From NCBI RefSeq assembly GCF_947179515.1, contig NC_067478.1, positions 2,551,501 to 2,615,500 on the forward strand: a stretch of DNA of 64,000 nt, read 5' to 3'. Both the position numbers and the translations under genes were made by a program. This DNA is from Apodemus sylvaticus. Taxonomy: Eukaryota > Chordata > Mammalia > Rodentia > Muridae. Positions 44,486-55,625 of this stretch are shown here, one piece after another. Below the pieces are notes generated by a model. The model was given only the letters and a program-made list of their open reading frames with translations. It had not been told where the DNA came from and ran no database searches. Position 1 is the first letter of the stretch. Each line of letters starts with the position of its first letter.

Positions 44486-44735
44486 GGATGAGGAGGAGGA
44501 GGAGGAGGAGGAGGAGGAGGAGGAGGAGGAGGAGAAGGAGAAGGAGGAGAAGGAGAAGGAGAAGGAGAAGGAGAAGGAGGAGGAGGAGAAGGAGAAGGAG
44601 AAGAAGGAAAAGAAGAAGAAGAAGAAGAAGAAGAAGAAGAAGAAGAAGAAGAAGAAGAAGAAGAAGAAGAAGAAGAAGAAGAAGAAGAAGAAGAAGAAGA
44701 AGAAGAAGGAGAAGAAGAAGAAGAAGAAGAAGGTC
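44486..44735. repeat. (GGA)n-(GAA)n purine tract
   Basis: GGA units (44491-44535), mixed GGA/GAA units, then about 32 nearly uninterrupted GAA units (about 44613-44708). Poly-Arg, poly-Leu and poly-Phe frames over it are artefacts. The polypurine strand is plus, the reverse of the tract at 1 kb. Confidence 0.97.
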
Positions 44736-47065
44736 CAAAATATCAGGCTAATAAGGAAATTGAGCAGTCGGGAGGAGGGGAAGCCCATGAGCTGGAGAAG
44801 TGTAAGGAAGGGCAGGCCAGGACCAGCATGGGCATTGACATGTGTGACAGGCGCTTGTGACACTGAGGGAGTCTGCAGGCCAGCATGTGCTTTGGTGTGC
44901 TAATAGGCACTGCAGATAAACATTTGTCCTTTCTGCCAGTGGCATGGCTCCCTTTGGTACAGGGAGCCTGTTATGGGAAATATTAAAAAAGTAGAACCAG
45001 CATGTTCCCATGAGGTGCCTCTGCCCCGGCGGCCTGGCAGCCATGCATGGGCGGGCAATGGCTGACCTGTTTTTATCTTGTGGAGATTCTGACTCTGAAC
45101 CACCATCTCTCTACCCAGCTCATTAAGTTCCCACTGGCAAGTCGCTACCACGCCAATCCCATGCTTCAAATCCCCCACAGCCTTTGTAGAGTACCTCAGG
45201 CAAACCCACGCTTGGTTGGCCATACCTTTCTCTCTTGAACCCAGAGGAGCCTCCAAGTGAAGGAAATTGCAACACAAACTTAGTTCAGAAACAATGGTAA
45301 CTCAGTCCCTGGGTGCAACAACTAAAACCTACTCTTGGAGGCCTTATGAAAATCTGATCCCTCCAGTGACAAATCCTTGTGGATCCGCCATGATGCTAGG
45401 AAACTCTGGCGGTTACATCTTACCCCTCTGCTGTCCTGGTTCCAAAGAGAATGAACTCTCTCTTGCCTCCTCTCCCCTTTCTTCCAACCCAGCAGTCCCG
45501 CCTACTCACCCAAATTCATTAGGGGATCGGTACACAAGAACATCACCAGGCCCATCCACAATGGGAACCAACTTCACAAATCTCTGAGGAATGCTGACTT
45601 TTGTCTGCCAGAATTTGGTGAAGTGGGATTTCCTTTGGACCTGACATCTCCTAGCTCCTCCACTGGGGGCGGGGGGCATGGTGATTACCTCTCCCACTCC
45701 CTTGGGAATGTTGAAGGAATGCTGTGGAGGTAGGTGCCTGTAGCTGCCTGGCTGCCTGTTCACGATTGCCACCACCACATTCTGTCCAGAGGGCAGCATC
45801 CCACAACACCCCTTCCCAGCCCGAGGCTGTTCTGGAATGTTCCCTGAGTCTTGGAGAGTGACTCCCTCTTACTTGCCTGGCAACCATGAGCCAGTGAAGG
45901 AGCCTCTGAGTACCTCTGTCTCGATGTGGTTTCAGTTCAAACAGACATAAGTCGCAGGATGAGCGGTGGATGCACAGCTCTCAAGAAACGGCACTTGTTT
46001 GAATAGCAGTAATGAGAATTATCATTACAATAATGATAGCTATTATTATCCATTAACACATTTATAAACCCCAGGAAAGCCCTAAGGGTAATGTCAGAAC
46101 TTCCTCTCCCGGGTGATTTTCCGTAAAGATGATGGTAGGCTAGTGTCTCATCTCATTATACGCAGCCACGAAGCCACAAAGCCCAACGTTTTCTCTCTTT
46201 GTGAGTTCTGTCTGTGAATCTGGGGAGGAACACCAGTGACCCATTCAGACCTACCGCAGCAGGAATTCCAACGCTTGACTTGCTCAGCCTGAGTCCTGCC
46301 TGATGCTCTAGCCTCTGGCCTTTAAGTAAGCCCTTTGTGTCTTGAAAAGAGTGAGCAAGTCTCACCCACACAGTCACAGGTTGGCTTAGGTCATCCCAAC
46401 ACAGAGAAAGCTAACTTCCCACACAATAGATGGAAGGCAGGAACCCAGGGCCTGGGGGATCCAGGACAGCTGATGACAAACATCTAGAACCTGACCTACT
46501 TCCTGACTTCCGAGGGATACCTGCACCAGCTCCCAGGATTTAGGCTTGATGTCCTAATTCTAGCCCAGACTCAATCAGAGGTGTCAGATCTGGCTTCTGC
46601 CAATGGCACCAGGGACTCCTCACCTTCCCTTCCCCATGTATTGTGGATCCTGTGTGGCCAGGTGACACCAGCTGTGACTGGTCGATTCCTGAAGAAAACT
46701 CTATTTCCACTTAAACTCACTGAATAGACACAAGGAGCAAGCCATGCTGGGAGGCCAAGCTCCACCTCTCAGCAGCCTTCTCCATATTGAGTAGGAGTTG
46801 GTGGACTTGCCATCCAACTCCTTCACCCTCTAGGGCTACACAATCCAACGGGTGTCTCTGGACAGCCTTCTAGGACGTCAGCTGGAGTGAGCTCCCTCTG
46901 CTCTGCCCACCTGCTCCAGTTCCACCCCGTGTGCGTTTCTTAGACCGCCATCTTTTGGTACCCATGCTTATCTCAGCCTCTGCTCTGTGGAGGCGGAGCC
47001 CAAGGTGGTCTCCATTGTCCCCGTGACTCGGAGTTCCTTCGTGTCAGCCACAGGTCACAGCCATC
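44736..47065. other. intergenic, nothing recognised
   Basis: No gene is supported. ATT-rich sequence near 46012-46060 is simple. Frames of about 100 codons occur by chance and conflict on the two strands. Confidence 0.4.
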
Positions 47066-47168
47066 ACCTCCTGCCAGATCTGAGGTGGGTGCTTTATCAC
47101 TGTTGGTTTGTAAATGAGAAAGTGGAGGCCATGGAGCCACCAAGTGACAGAGCCAGGATCTTTGGGGT
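47066..47168 (-). repeat. MIR-like fragment
   Basis: tttgtaaatgagaaagtgga, then ggccatggagccaccaagtg acagagccaggatct, is the antisense MIR 3' half. Confidence 0.6.
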
Positions 47169-49205
47169 TTCATACATCCTGCACAGCCTGTTGTATGACC
47201 TACCCCTGATACCTTCTGCCCTGGGTCTTGGCCCTGCTAGATCAAGCCTTGCTACCAGCACAGAACGGAGCAGTTTTGCAGGCAGCGTGACCACCTTGAA
47301 AGATGAGAATAAATCTGTATTCTGTTCACCTCGAACAGCACACAACAGGCTGAGGAAATTATTTTACCCAAGTCTAGCTTGGTGAGTCAGTCAGCCCAAG
47401 CCCTGAGCCTTCTGGGGCTACCTATAAAAGCACGGGTAACCCACAGGCAAATACACAGCATAAACTCCCTCCCCAGCACGGTTCATGGAAGCTGTGTCCT
47501 AGACCTCCCATGACTGCTGCTGCTGCTGCCGCCGCCTGTGTGACTTTGGTGAGAGGCCTGGAGAGTCTCCTAGGTTTTTATAGTTTCCTCATTGGGTTTG
47601 CCTCCTTCCTGGGACTTAAGTTTTATTTACTTCCTGAGTTTTCTGGTCTCCCCTCCTCCCTTCAGAAAAGAGTGCTTTAGTTGGAGCTATATAACACTAT
47701 ATGTAAAAGGCAATTATCACTCTAAGGCAGGATGCTGTAACTCTGGGACTGATTATACCGAGACAGCCAGCTCAGCCCACAGAGGCCAGCAGCACCAGTA
47801 TTTTAAGACTCCTCCTGGGCAGGGACCAGCAGTCTGTGTGAATGTGGAGGTTGGCACACGGATGGTGCGCTGTCCGTACCACCAGGCTGTGTAGGAAGGT
47901 AAAATGCAGATATTCAGTTTACAGGCTGTCCTGCTGGCTAGCCACGAACCCCCAAACTGTTGGCTCCCGATAAAGACGAGAGAACTCACAAGCTGAAGGT
48001 TTGACTTGGATTCCCTCCCCTCCCCTCTGGTGACCTCGTGGGTTTGGCTTCCTGTGTTCCCGTGTTCCTGTGTGCTGGCATTCAGCATCATGGGTTGTGT
48101 GTACTGAATCCACACACGGGGCTGACACGGTCCTGTCACTTACACAGAAAGACTGACAGATGTTTCACTTGAGGTATTTTCTAATGATTGTTAATCCACA
48201 GTTGAGTCCAGACCCAACTTCATTCTTGGATGGACTAAAACAGTGGTCACGGCCCATCTGAGGTCGAAGGAAACAGAAGACCAGTTACAAGTGTTCCTAT
48301 TATACAGTCTTCTTTCAGATTCTATGAGAGATGGCTATTAATCTGTCCATTGGATAGCTAGCAACCCTTTGAAAATCAGTTTAGTTCTAGATCTCAAGTT
48401 GGGTGCCATGGCCACAGAGTAGACCATACAGGAACCTGTATCCTCAAGGTCAAGAAATGTCACTGGAAAGTAGCAAACACTGGTGGTGTGACCAACAAAA
48501 CAAAATAAAACAAAACAAAACAAAAGCAAGCTCTCTGCCTTCCCTGAGCAAGAACTGGCCTTGCAGGCATAAAGTTGGCCTTGTTGAGTTCCTATAATGT
48601 GAGAGGGAACCACCCCAACACTAGAGGAAAAACCAAACAGTATCCAACCTTGGGACAGCTACTGCAGTACTGCAAGGTGCGGTGCAGAGCCCTGGGGAGA
48701 ACCTTCAGTGGCTCTGGCTAGTCCCCTGTCTCTGCCTGTCCCCCCCCACCCTCCCCCACACCCCATTGTGATTGACAGAAGCAGAGCACCTCTGATTGGG
48801 TCACTCCCCAGCCTCACACTGTGGGACCTCTTGGGTGGTTTTACACATTACTTCTCAGAGCCCATCACCTGTTAGTATGGGGAACAAGGGTTTCAAAAGT
48901 CCAGGGAGCCATCCTCCACTTAGCTCTGTATCCAGAGCCAGCCCCCGAAGCCGCACTGAGAACCTGGGATTCCTGGGAGGACACACAAGCTACTACATCT
49001 CAGCATCTCACCTGGGGCTGTGCTTTTGGCTGCTCCATGGATCAAAGTTAAAACTTTTTATTCCGACTGGTGATTTTCCTCTTGGCCAGAGCTGAGGCTT
49101 CTGTTTCTATAAGCAGAGGCCTGGTTGCTAAGAGACGGCTTCACTCTGCATCCTGGAGGCAGCAGAGGCAACAAGGAGCCAAAGAGGCTTGAAGCCTCCA
49201 CTAGA
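47169..49205. other. intergenic, nothing recognised
   Basis: Small simple patches only: CTG/CCG repeats at 47516-47537 and (AAAAC)n at about 48497-48525. No gene is supported. Confidence 0.4.
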
Positions 49206-49600
49206 AGAGTAAAGTGTGAAATCAAGGGAAAGCGAGACCCTACATTAATTGGAGAGTTGCATAACAGCCAGACACATAATGTCTTCCTGCCACTCTGCCA
49301 AGGCCAATAGGATATATTTGAAAGCAGTTATTAAAATAGGGGAGGAAGGGGCGGAGCTGGGAGTCAAGCAGACAGATATAGCTGGCCCTTTTGATCTGGA
49401 GAGGAAACTTCTAATTACGCAGCTCTTCTGGGCTTCATCCATCAGAGTTGCACCTTCATTAGCTTCTGGTCGTTAGCCGAACTTATTAAAACAATTAGAT
49501 CTGCAGAGAACTGCAGCCACCAGCATCTCTGACAGCTCCAGGAATTTAAACTTTTCATTAAAACAGAACAGAGACTTTGCAAATCAGTAAGAAATGGATG
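49206..49600. promoter_or_regulatory. candidate conserved non-coding element
   Basis: Repeat-free, AT-rich but non-simple sequence with several homeodomain-type cores (attaattgg at 49235, ctaattacg at 49411) and ctgccaaggccaatagg near 49295. Composition differs from the decayed SINE/LTR surroundings. This is a guess from texture, not from alignment. Confidence 0.25.
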
Positions 49601-49974
49601 AACAGGCGAGGAGTCAGAGACTAGTCACAAAGGGACCAGCAAAAGGGGAAGGAAAAAAACCTGGGAGGATTCTCTAAAACCATAAGGAAGATGTTTCTCA
49701 TGTGTTAAATAGGAAGCATTTAAAAAGAATATACAGGACAGCAAGTAAATGCATGTCAAATCTGATGCTTTTGGTACACTTATTGGAGGATGGAAGATCT
49801 TTCTAGAAAGAAATTTGCTCCAACCTGAAAAGTCTTAAACACACCCACACCTTTTGGCTGAATTATTGTACCACTTTCATTTACAAAGAGGTCCTCTAAA
49901 TTATGGACCAAGGAAGAGAAATTTGAAGGAAAACCCCTCATTATAGGATATTATCTAAACAAAAGAAAATTCTT
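49601..49974. other. intergenic, nothing recognised
   Basis: Unique-looking AT-rich sequence adjoining the candidate element. Confidence 0.35.
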
Positions 49975-50105
49975 TCTTTATTTATGTATTTATACATTTA
50001 TTTACTTATTTATTTATGTAGTGTGTGCATGTATGTGTGTGGCATGTGTGTGTACACCTGTGCATTTTTGTGCATGTGCATGTGTGTACTTGTATGTGTG
50101 GAGGT
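49975..50105. repeat. (TTTA)n and GT-rich tract
   Basis: ttatttatgtatttatacat-type repeats run into tgtgtgcatgtatgtgtgtg-type repeats. Confidence 0.85.
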
Positions 50106-50139
50106 CAGAGGTCAGTGTCTACTCTTCTACTCTCTCTCT

Positions 50140-50378
50140 CCACCTTATCTTCTGAGGCAGGATCTCTAGCTGAGCCCAGAGCTCACCGACTGCCTAGACT
50201 GGCTGGCCAGTGAGCCCCAGGGGATTACCTGTCTCTGTACCCAGGGCTAGAGCTACAGAGCTACAGATATGTGCGACCATGTGCGGCTTTTACGTTAGTA
50301 CGTGGGATCTGAACTCAGGTCGTCACGGCTGTACTGCAAGTTTCCCTCCAACGGAGCCACGGCCTCAGCCCCCTGGAA
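50140..50378 (-). repeat. B4/RSINE1-type SINE
   Basis: Antisense: tgaggcaggatctctagctg, ctggctggccagtgagcccc, gatctgaactcaggtcgtca, acggagccacggcctcagcc. Confidence 0.75.
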
Positions 50379-51160
50379 TCATTTACTACATGTAAGGAAA
50401 GCAGCAGGCTAGAAAGCTGCAGACTGTTGTGGGTCTTCTCTGTGAAAATGCGAGATGCATAATAAACACTGTAGGGAACTCACAGGCTGGAGACACCCAA
50501 ACGTTCTCAGCTTGTGGCCTGTTCATTTTCCTGGTGATCCTCAGAGGGAGCCTGTATCCCACCCTCCTTCCCCCGACACAGAACATAGACCTGATGTTTC
50601 CTTAACTAGTTAATAGCAGGGTCATGGAGTGTCCTACAGATGCTGCTCCAGTCCCTCTCATTACTGCAGCCACAAATCAAAACACAACAGGACCTGAAAT
50701 AAGGTTCTGGAAATCGGTGTTCCAGTGTTCTACTGGAATACGGGTTCTGCCCTTTGTAGAAAGTGGCCTTATGCAAAATCTTTACCTTTTTTGTTCCTCT
50801 GCACCCCCACATTGTGAGCGGAAATGTGCCTAGCTCTTGGGATTCTTGTGAAACGTTCCTGTGTTCTGTGCCTTTGAGGGGCTCAGTTCCTCTCAGGGGA
50901 CTGTAGATATCTCAGGGTTGCTTGTTTGATTGATTTTATAAATGTTACACACCAGACAAGCAATGCCTTTTGTAAAAATATTTTTATTTTGAAATCAGAG
51001 CTCACCCTGCCCTGAGCACTGAACATGGCTGAGCAGAGTACCATTCTAGAAAGCTGTGGATCATGTCCTGAGAAGGGCTTGTTCGGGCCAGAGAGGGCAC
51101 TGACAGCTCAAATACACCATGCCGTCCTATTTCAGCTTAATGAACCAATGAGGTTACTGG
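50379..51160. other. intergenic, nothing recognised
   Basis: No gene or repeat recognised. Confidence 0.4.
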
Positions 51161-51167
51161 ACTCATT

Positions 51168-51306
51168 TAGAGGAGAGGAGAGGAGGGGACGGGAGGGGAG
51201 GGGAGGGGAGGGGAGGAGAGGAGAGAGACAGAGAGACAGAGAGAGAGACCAAGAGAGACAAAGACAGAGACAGAGAGAGACACAGACAGAGACACAGAGA
51301 GGGAGA
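51168..51306. repeat. (GGGGA)n / (GA)n purine tract
   Basis: gaggagaggaggggacggga, gggga repeats, then GAGACA repeats. Arg-rich frames are artefacts. Confidence 0.95.
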
Positions 51307-52199
51307 GAACCTGCACACTGAAAAGCCCTGCCTCTCCCAGGGAGACAACTTACAAACCCCTCATTATTAGCATCTCACCCTTAGCCTCCACCCTCTATGC
51401 TCTACCCCACCAAGCACCCTGAAGCTGAAGCAGGAGGAGGAAACAGCCGCACTCCCTGGAGAGTGTCTGGTGACCTGCTCCGCTCCACCCCACCCCCACA
51501 AGTAGCGGCCACTTGACTGTTTACTTTCTTGCTGTCACTACAGCCCAGTGGTCTCTGAGACACCACAGATGGCCACAGTCCGTGGAGATAGCTAGATAGT
51601 ATCCTCCCTTCCATCCCTAGCCCCTACATTCTTTCTTGTCCCTTTTCTCTGAGCTTTGGAGGGGGTGTGGAACACAGGGGCTCAGGGATGCTGTGCAGCA
51701 GCTGCTGTCACTGATCCAGGTGTGAGTCTCTGCAGCATCCTCCTACTTCAAAACACTTTCCTGGACTGAGGCAATGGAAGCGGTAATGTGAGATTATAAA
51801 CATAAATGCTGAGGAGGGAGCGTTCTAGGCACAGCATGGCCATTTAATAAGATGTCATCAGTAGCTTCTCCTTGAAGCCCGTGATCTCTGAGCCACAAAG
51901 TTCTGCCCTGGCCTGCAGTTCCAAGCAGGGGTTCCCGCCTCTGGAGCCTCGAATCCAACTGGAGAGTAGTTGGTTGTACTCACACACTTCCGCCGTTAGT
52001 GCTCCAGTGATCACACCTGGCTTGGCATGCTGATTGTGGGTAAGAAGGGGCAGCAGCTGAGCAGGAGTCAGCCTTCCCTAGTTTCCCTACCTTTGCTGCT
52101 TTCAGCCTGAAGAAACGTTTCAAAAGCCATCGTTGTCAGCTGTATTCCTGGATGTTCGCTGCTCTGGTCTCTGCTTTCAGATTTTAAAAACAGTAGTTC
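51307..52199. other. intergenic, nothing recognised
   Basis: No gene or recognised repeat. Confidence 0.4.
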
Positions 52200-52250
52200 T
52201 GGGCTGGGGCTGTAGCTTAGTGGCTCAACACCCAGTGATATAAAAAAAAT
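52200..52250 (+). repeat. truncated ID-like SINE
   Basis: ctgggctggggctgtagctt agtggctcaa matches the ID head, then truncates into an A-rich stretch before the B1. Confidence 0.65.
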
Positions 52251-52385
52251 ATTGCTAGCCATGGTGGCACATTTCTTTAATCCCAGCATTCATGAGGCAG
52301 AGGCAGGTGGATCTCTGTGAGTTCAAGGTCAGCCTGGTCTACATAGTGAGTTCCAGGCCAGCCAGGGCAGAGAGTTACACAGTAC
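52251..52385 (+). repeat. B1 SINE
   Basis: Near full-length: agccatggtggcacatttct, ttaatcccagcattcatgag, gaggcaggtggatctctgtg, ggtcagcctggtctacatag. Its tail is replaced by a CT/CA/TA microsatellite. Confidence 0.92.
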
Positions 52386-52388
<3 letters not shown>

Positions 52389-52439
<51 letters not shown>

Positions 52440-52775
52440 TACACACACACACACACACTATATATATACATATATATATACACACACACACATGCTCATT
52501 ACATATACATGTACACATTACATATACATACACATATAAACATACATATTACATATACATCATATACATATACACATATACACACGTTACATGTACATAT
52601 ACATGCACATATTCATATTATATGTACATATACATACATATTACATATACATCATATATATACACATATACACACATTACATGTACATATACATGCACAT
52701 ATTCATATTATATGTACATATACATACATATTACATGTACATATTACATACACAAATACACATATGCATATATAT
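52389..52775. repeat. (CT)n-(CA)n-(TACATA)n tract with a 90-bp duplication
   Basis: A CT run (52389-52430) and CA/TA repeats, then AT-rich ACATATAC repeats. The block cacac(g/a)ttacatgtacat occurs at 52581 and 52671, 90 bases apart, with matching sequence through both units. Confidence 0.95.
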
Positions 52776-53010
52776 CCATGGATGTTCAATTCTCTTTTAT
52801 AGACTTGTACGTGTCTACATAGAACCTTCCAAGCTCTCTTTTACGTGTCACCACCTCTGAGACTGTTTTTTGTCTACTGTGATGTAAATGATAGGTAAGT
52901 AATCATTAAACTGTATACTACTTAGGAAATGATGACAAGGGGAAAGGAATACATTTTTTTTGTAACATGTATGTTACTTTTCACATCTTTATGGGAAAAA
53001 GACAAAGTAA
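52776..53010. other. intergenic, nothing recognised
   Basis: AT-rich unique sequence. Confidence 0.35.
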
Positions 53011-53290
53011 CTTAACGAAGGAAGCATGTGTTTATTTTGGCTAACAGTTTCAGGGTTAGTCCAGTCTGTTTTGGAGGACTAAGGATGGCAGGAGCATGAG
53101 GCTGCATCTGGTCACACTCTAGTGCGGTCAGGAAGCAGAGTGAGATGGTTCCTGGTGCTCAACCTGCGTTCCCCAACCCACGGATGGTCCCACCACCACC
53201 CACACTCGGGGTGGCTCCTCTCACCTCAACTATCCTAACCTAGATGATCCCTCACAGGCACCAGGTCCTAGAGTCCATCAAACTGATGAT
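53011..53290 (-). repeat. MaLR-like LTR fragment (antisense)
   Basis: gtgtttattttggctaacag, tttcagggttagtccagtct and gtcaggaagcagagtgagat are in the order of an antisense old MaLR (MTE/MLT-like) LTR. Confidence 0.5.
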
Positions 53291-53686
53291 CAAGATTAAC
53301 GACCACATGCAGACTCACATACACATGTGTGTGTGTGTGTGTTCAGTAGGATATTATTTTCAAAATACTTTCAATCCGTGTTTTGTTGGCTCCCAGAAAT
53401 ACAGACCATTGATTGTATTCAGAGTTTAAATATCTGTCTGCATGTATGTTTTAAAGAGTTGGAAGGAAGAACACAGATGCATGAGAACAGTGTGTGGGAA
53501 CAGACTGGAGATGTGTCTACAGCATATAGATGATGAAGAAGAGGAGGCAGAGGACGAGGGGGGGGGGACAAGGGGTAGGAAATCAGTTTACAAGCACCTG
53601 ACTTTCAATGGTCATCTAGACTATTTACTGTTTTACACTGAGAGTACATTTGTATGTGGCTTTAAAATGACAACACTTTAAGGTGG
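53291..53686. other. intergenic, nothing recognised
   Basis: A short GT run (53326-53342) and a G-run (53560-53568). No gene. Confidence 0.4.
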
Positions 53687-54078
53687 TGTACTGATTGGTT
53701 TTGTTTGTCAACTTGACACAAGCTGGAGTCATCACAGAGAAAGGAGTCTCCCTTAAGAAAATGCTTCCATGAGATCTAGCTGTAAGGCATTTTCTCATTT
53801 AGTGATCAGGGGGGAGGACCCATTGTAGGTGGTGCCATCCCTGGGCTCATAGTCCTGGGTTCTATAAGAAAGCAAGCTGAGCAAGCCAGGGGAAGCAAGC
53901 CTGTAAGTAACGTCCCTTCATTGCCTCTGCATCTGCTCCTGCTTCCTGACCTGCTTGAGTTCCAGTCCTGACTTCCTTTAATCAGCAATGTGGAAGTGTA
54001 AGCTCAATAAACCCTTTCCTCCCCAACTTGCTTCTTGGTCATGATGTTTGTGCAGGAATAGAAACCCTGACTAAGACT
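53687..54078 (+). mobile_element. ORR1-type MaLR solo LTR
   Basis: Runs from tgtactgattggttttgttt to accctgactaagact. It has a TATA-like ttctataagaaagc and the polyadenylation signal in agctcaataaaccctttcct (54001-54020). A perfect 5-bp target duplication ggtgg flanks it (53682-53686, 54079-54083), as expected of ERVL/MaLR integration. Confidence 0.92.
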
Positions 54079-54083
54079 GGTGG

Positions 54084-54500
54084 TGAGGGTCACAAGCTAA
54101 GCTCAGGCAAGGGGCTTTAAATGAGACAAAAATAAAGATTTTTCAGAGGGGGCCGTGTGATGGACATGGGATCGGTCGAGGTGCTGTGGTAGATCAGGAG
54201 AGAGGCTCTGCCTCCTGGAGAAACGGATGAACAAAGAGTGTGAGCCAAAGCTGGTTTAAGCTAGATTTGATTCCTTTCATTTCCAACTCCACTGGTCAAA
54301 CAAGTATCTGCCAAGGGTCTGTGACCGTCCCCAGTGCCGAGCCCCACAGACAAGAATGAGGTCACCCAGAGGCTGCTGGGAGATAGCTAAGGCAGGACCA
54401 GCCTGATGCCCTTTTTCTGAAAACGATGAGTTGGAGGAAGTCGGGCAGGGTGCGAGCATCCTCACCCAGCTCTGATCTGCTGCTGGGCCCAGGCTTGGGG
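54084..54500. other. intergenic, nothing recognised
   Basis: No gene or repeat recognised. Confidence 0.35.
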
Positions 54501-54720
54501 GCTGAGATGATATCATAATCTGCTAATTAAGTCAACTGTCTGAAAAGAGGGTTTTTTTTTCCTGATGTAGTCATCAGAAAGCACATAATGAGCACAAAAC
54601 AAAGGAGCTTTATTTTTTTCCATTCACGCCTTAATCATCGTTTCAAGCACCACGCCTGCTTGGTATAATTACTGGCTCTTGCTGCTGAGGCTGCTTTCCA
54701 GGCCACTCGGAAGCCACTTT
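54501..54720. promoter_or_regulatory. candidate conserved non-coding element
   Basis: Contains gatatcataatctgctaatt aagtcaactgtctg and cacataatgagcacaaaaca, AT-rich but not simple, with a TAATTA-type core. Only texture supports this. Confidence 0.2.
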
Positions 54721-55240
54721 CCTGCTCAGCCAGAAAGCTGGCCCAGCTCTGTGAGAGGCTTTCTGAATGAGGAACACCTCTCTCGCAGCCTAGGTTTACC
54801 TGGATGGCTTTGATCACTTGACCATGGGCAGGTGTGAATACACCAACTTCACCCCCACTAGCCCCCACTTTCCAGCTCCAGTGGCCCGGTGCAGCCTCTG
54901 GCTTAGCTGAGTGCCTTTCTCCACTGCCTCCCCTTACCCAAGTATCTTCCTCTTAGAGCCCCATGTTCCTTCCAAGTAAACTTCTTGGGTTCAAATCCTC
55001 TCAAACTCATACCACCTGTGTAACTGCTCTTTACCCTTTAAGACAACCTACAGTCCTTAGTCCTTGCTCAGTACTCAGCCTTTGGGGCCTGGTTGTTGGT
55101 TGCTCTACTGGGTTCTATGTTCTTTGAGACTTTTGGAGTCTCAGTATGTAGAAAAGAAGGGAATCAGAGGTCTTTTTACCGTGTATCAACTATAACATGT
55201 TCTGATTTAATCTGTGGCTTTATTTCTAAAAAGGGTTCTG
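54721..55240. other. intergenic, MIR trace
   Basis: tgggttcaaatcctctcaaa and cacctgtgtaactgctcttt (54988-55033) resemble plus-strand MIR. Nothing else recognised. Confidence 0.4.
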
Positions 55241-55625
55241 CTACCATGCTGCTGGGAATGAGTGGGCCCTGAATTGCCCCCAAGTGGGATTCTAGTTTCA
55301 GTGAACTGTGTTCCTTGGAATCCTCATGGAAGATGTTTACTGGCCTTGTCCTTTGGCCTCAACTGGCAAGCAAAAGCTGCTTCCATATCCTGCTGCCTGA
55401 GGGAGGAATTCATTACTTTATTTATGACCTCTAAGGTCTACATTTTGTCTGTTTCCTGTCTTATTCCTAGTCAACTGTGGTGTCTGTCATTCACACCATT
55501 TTACCTTGCCTATGCTCATGGGGCCAGAAAACCAGGGCCCCTGACACTGTAAACCAGGACAAAGCTTCTCCCCTTTGAGTCACTCTCCCATCCAGTATTT
55601 TGTCACAACAACAAAGACCTAACTA
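55241..55625 (+). repeat. MaLR-like LTR fragment
   Basis: The right end, cactgtaaaccaggacaaag and ccagtattttgtcacaacaa caaagacctaacta, matches MaLR 3' LTR ends. The 18-bp minisatellite starts immediately after it. Confidence 0.45.

Noticed and set aside
44277..44863. poly-Leu, poly-Phe and poly-Arg proteins
   Set aside because: Translation of (GGA/GAA)n microsatellite sequence in different frames.
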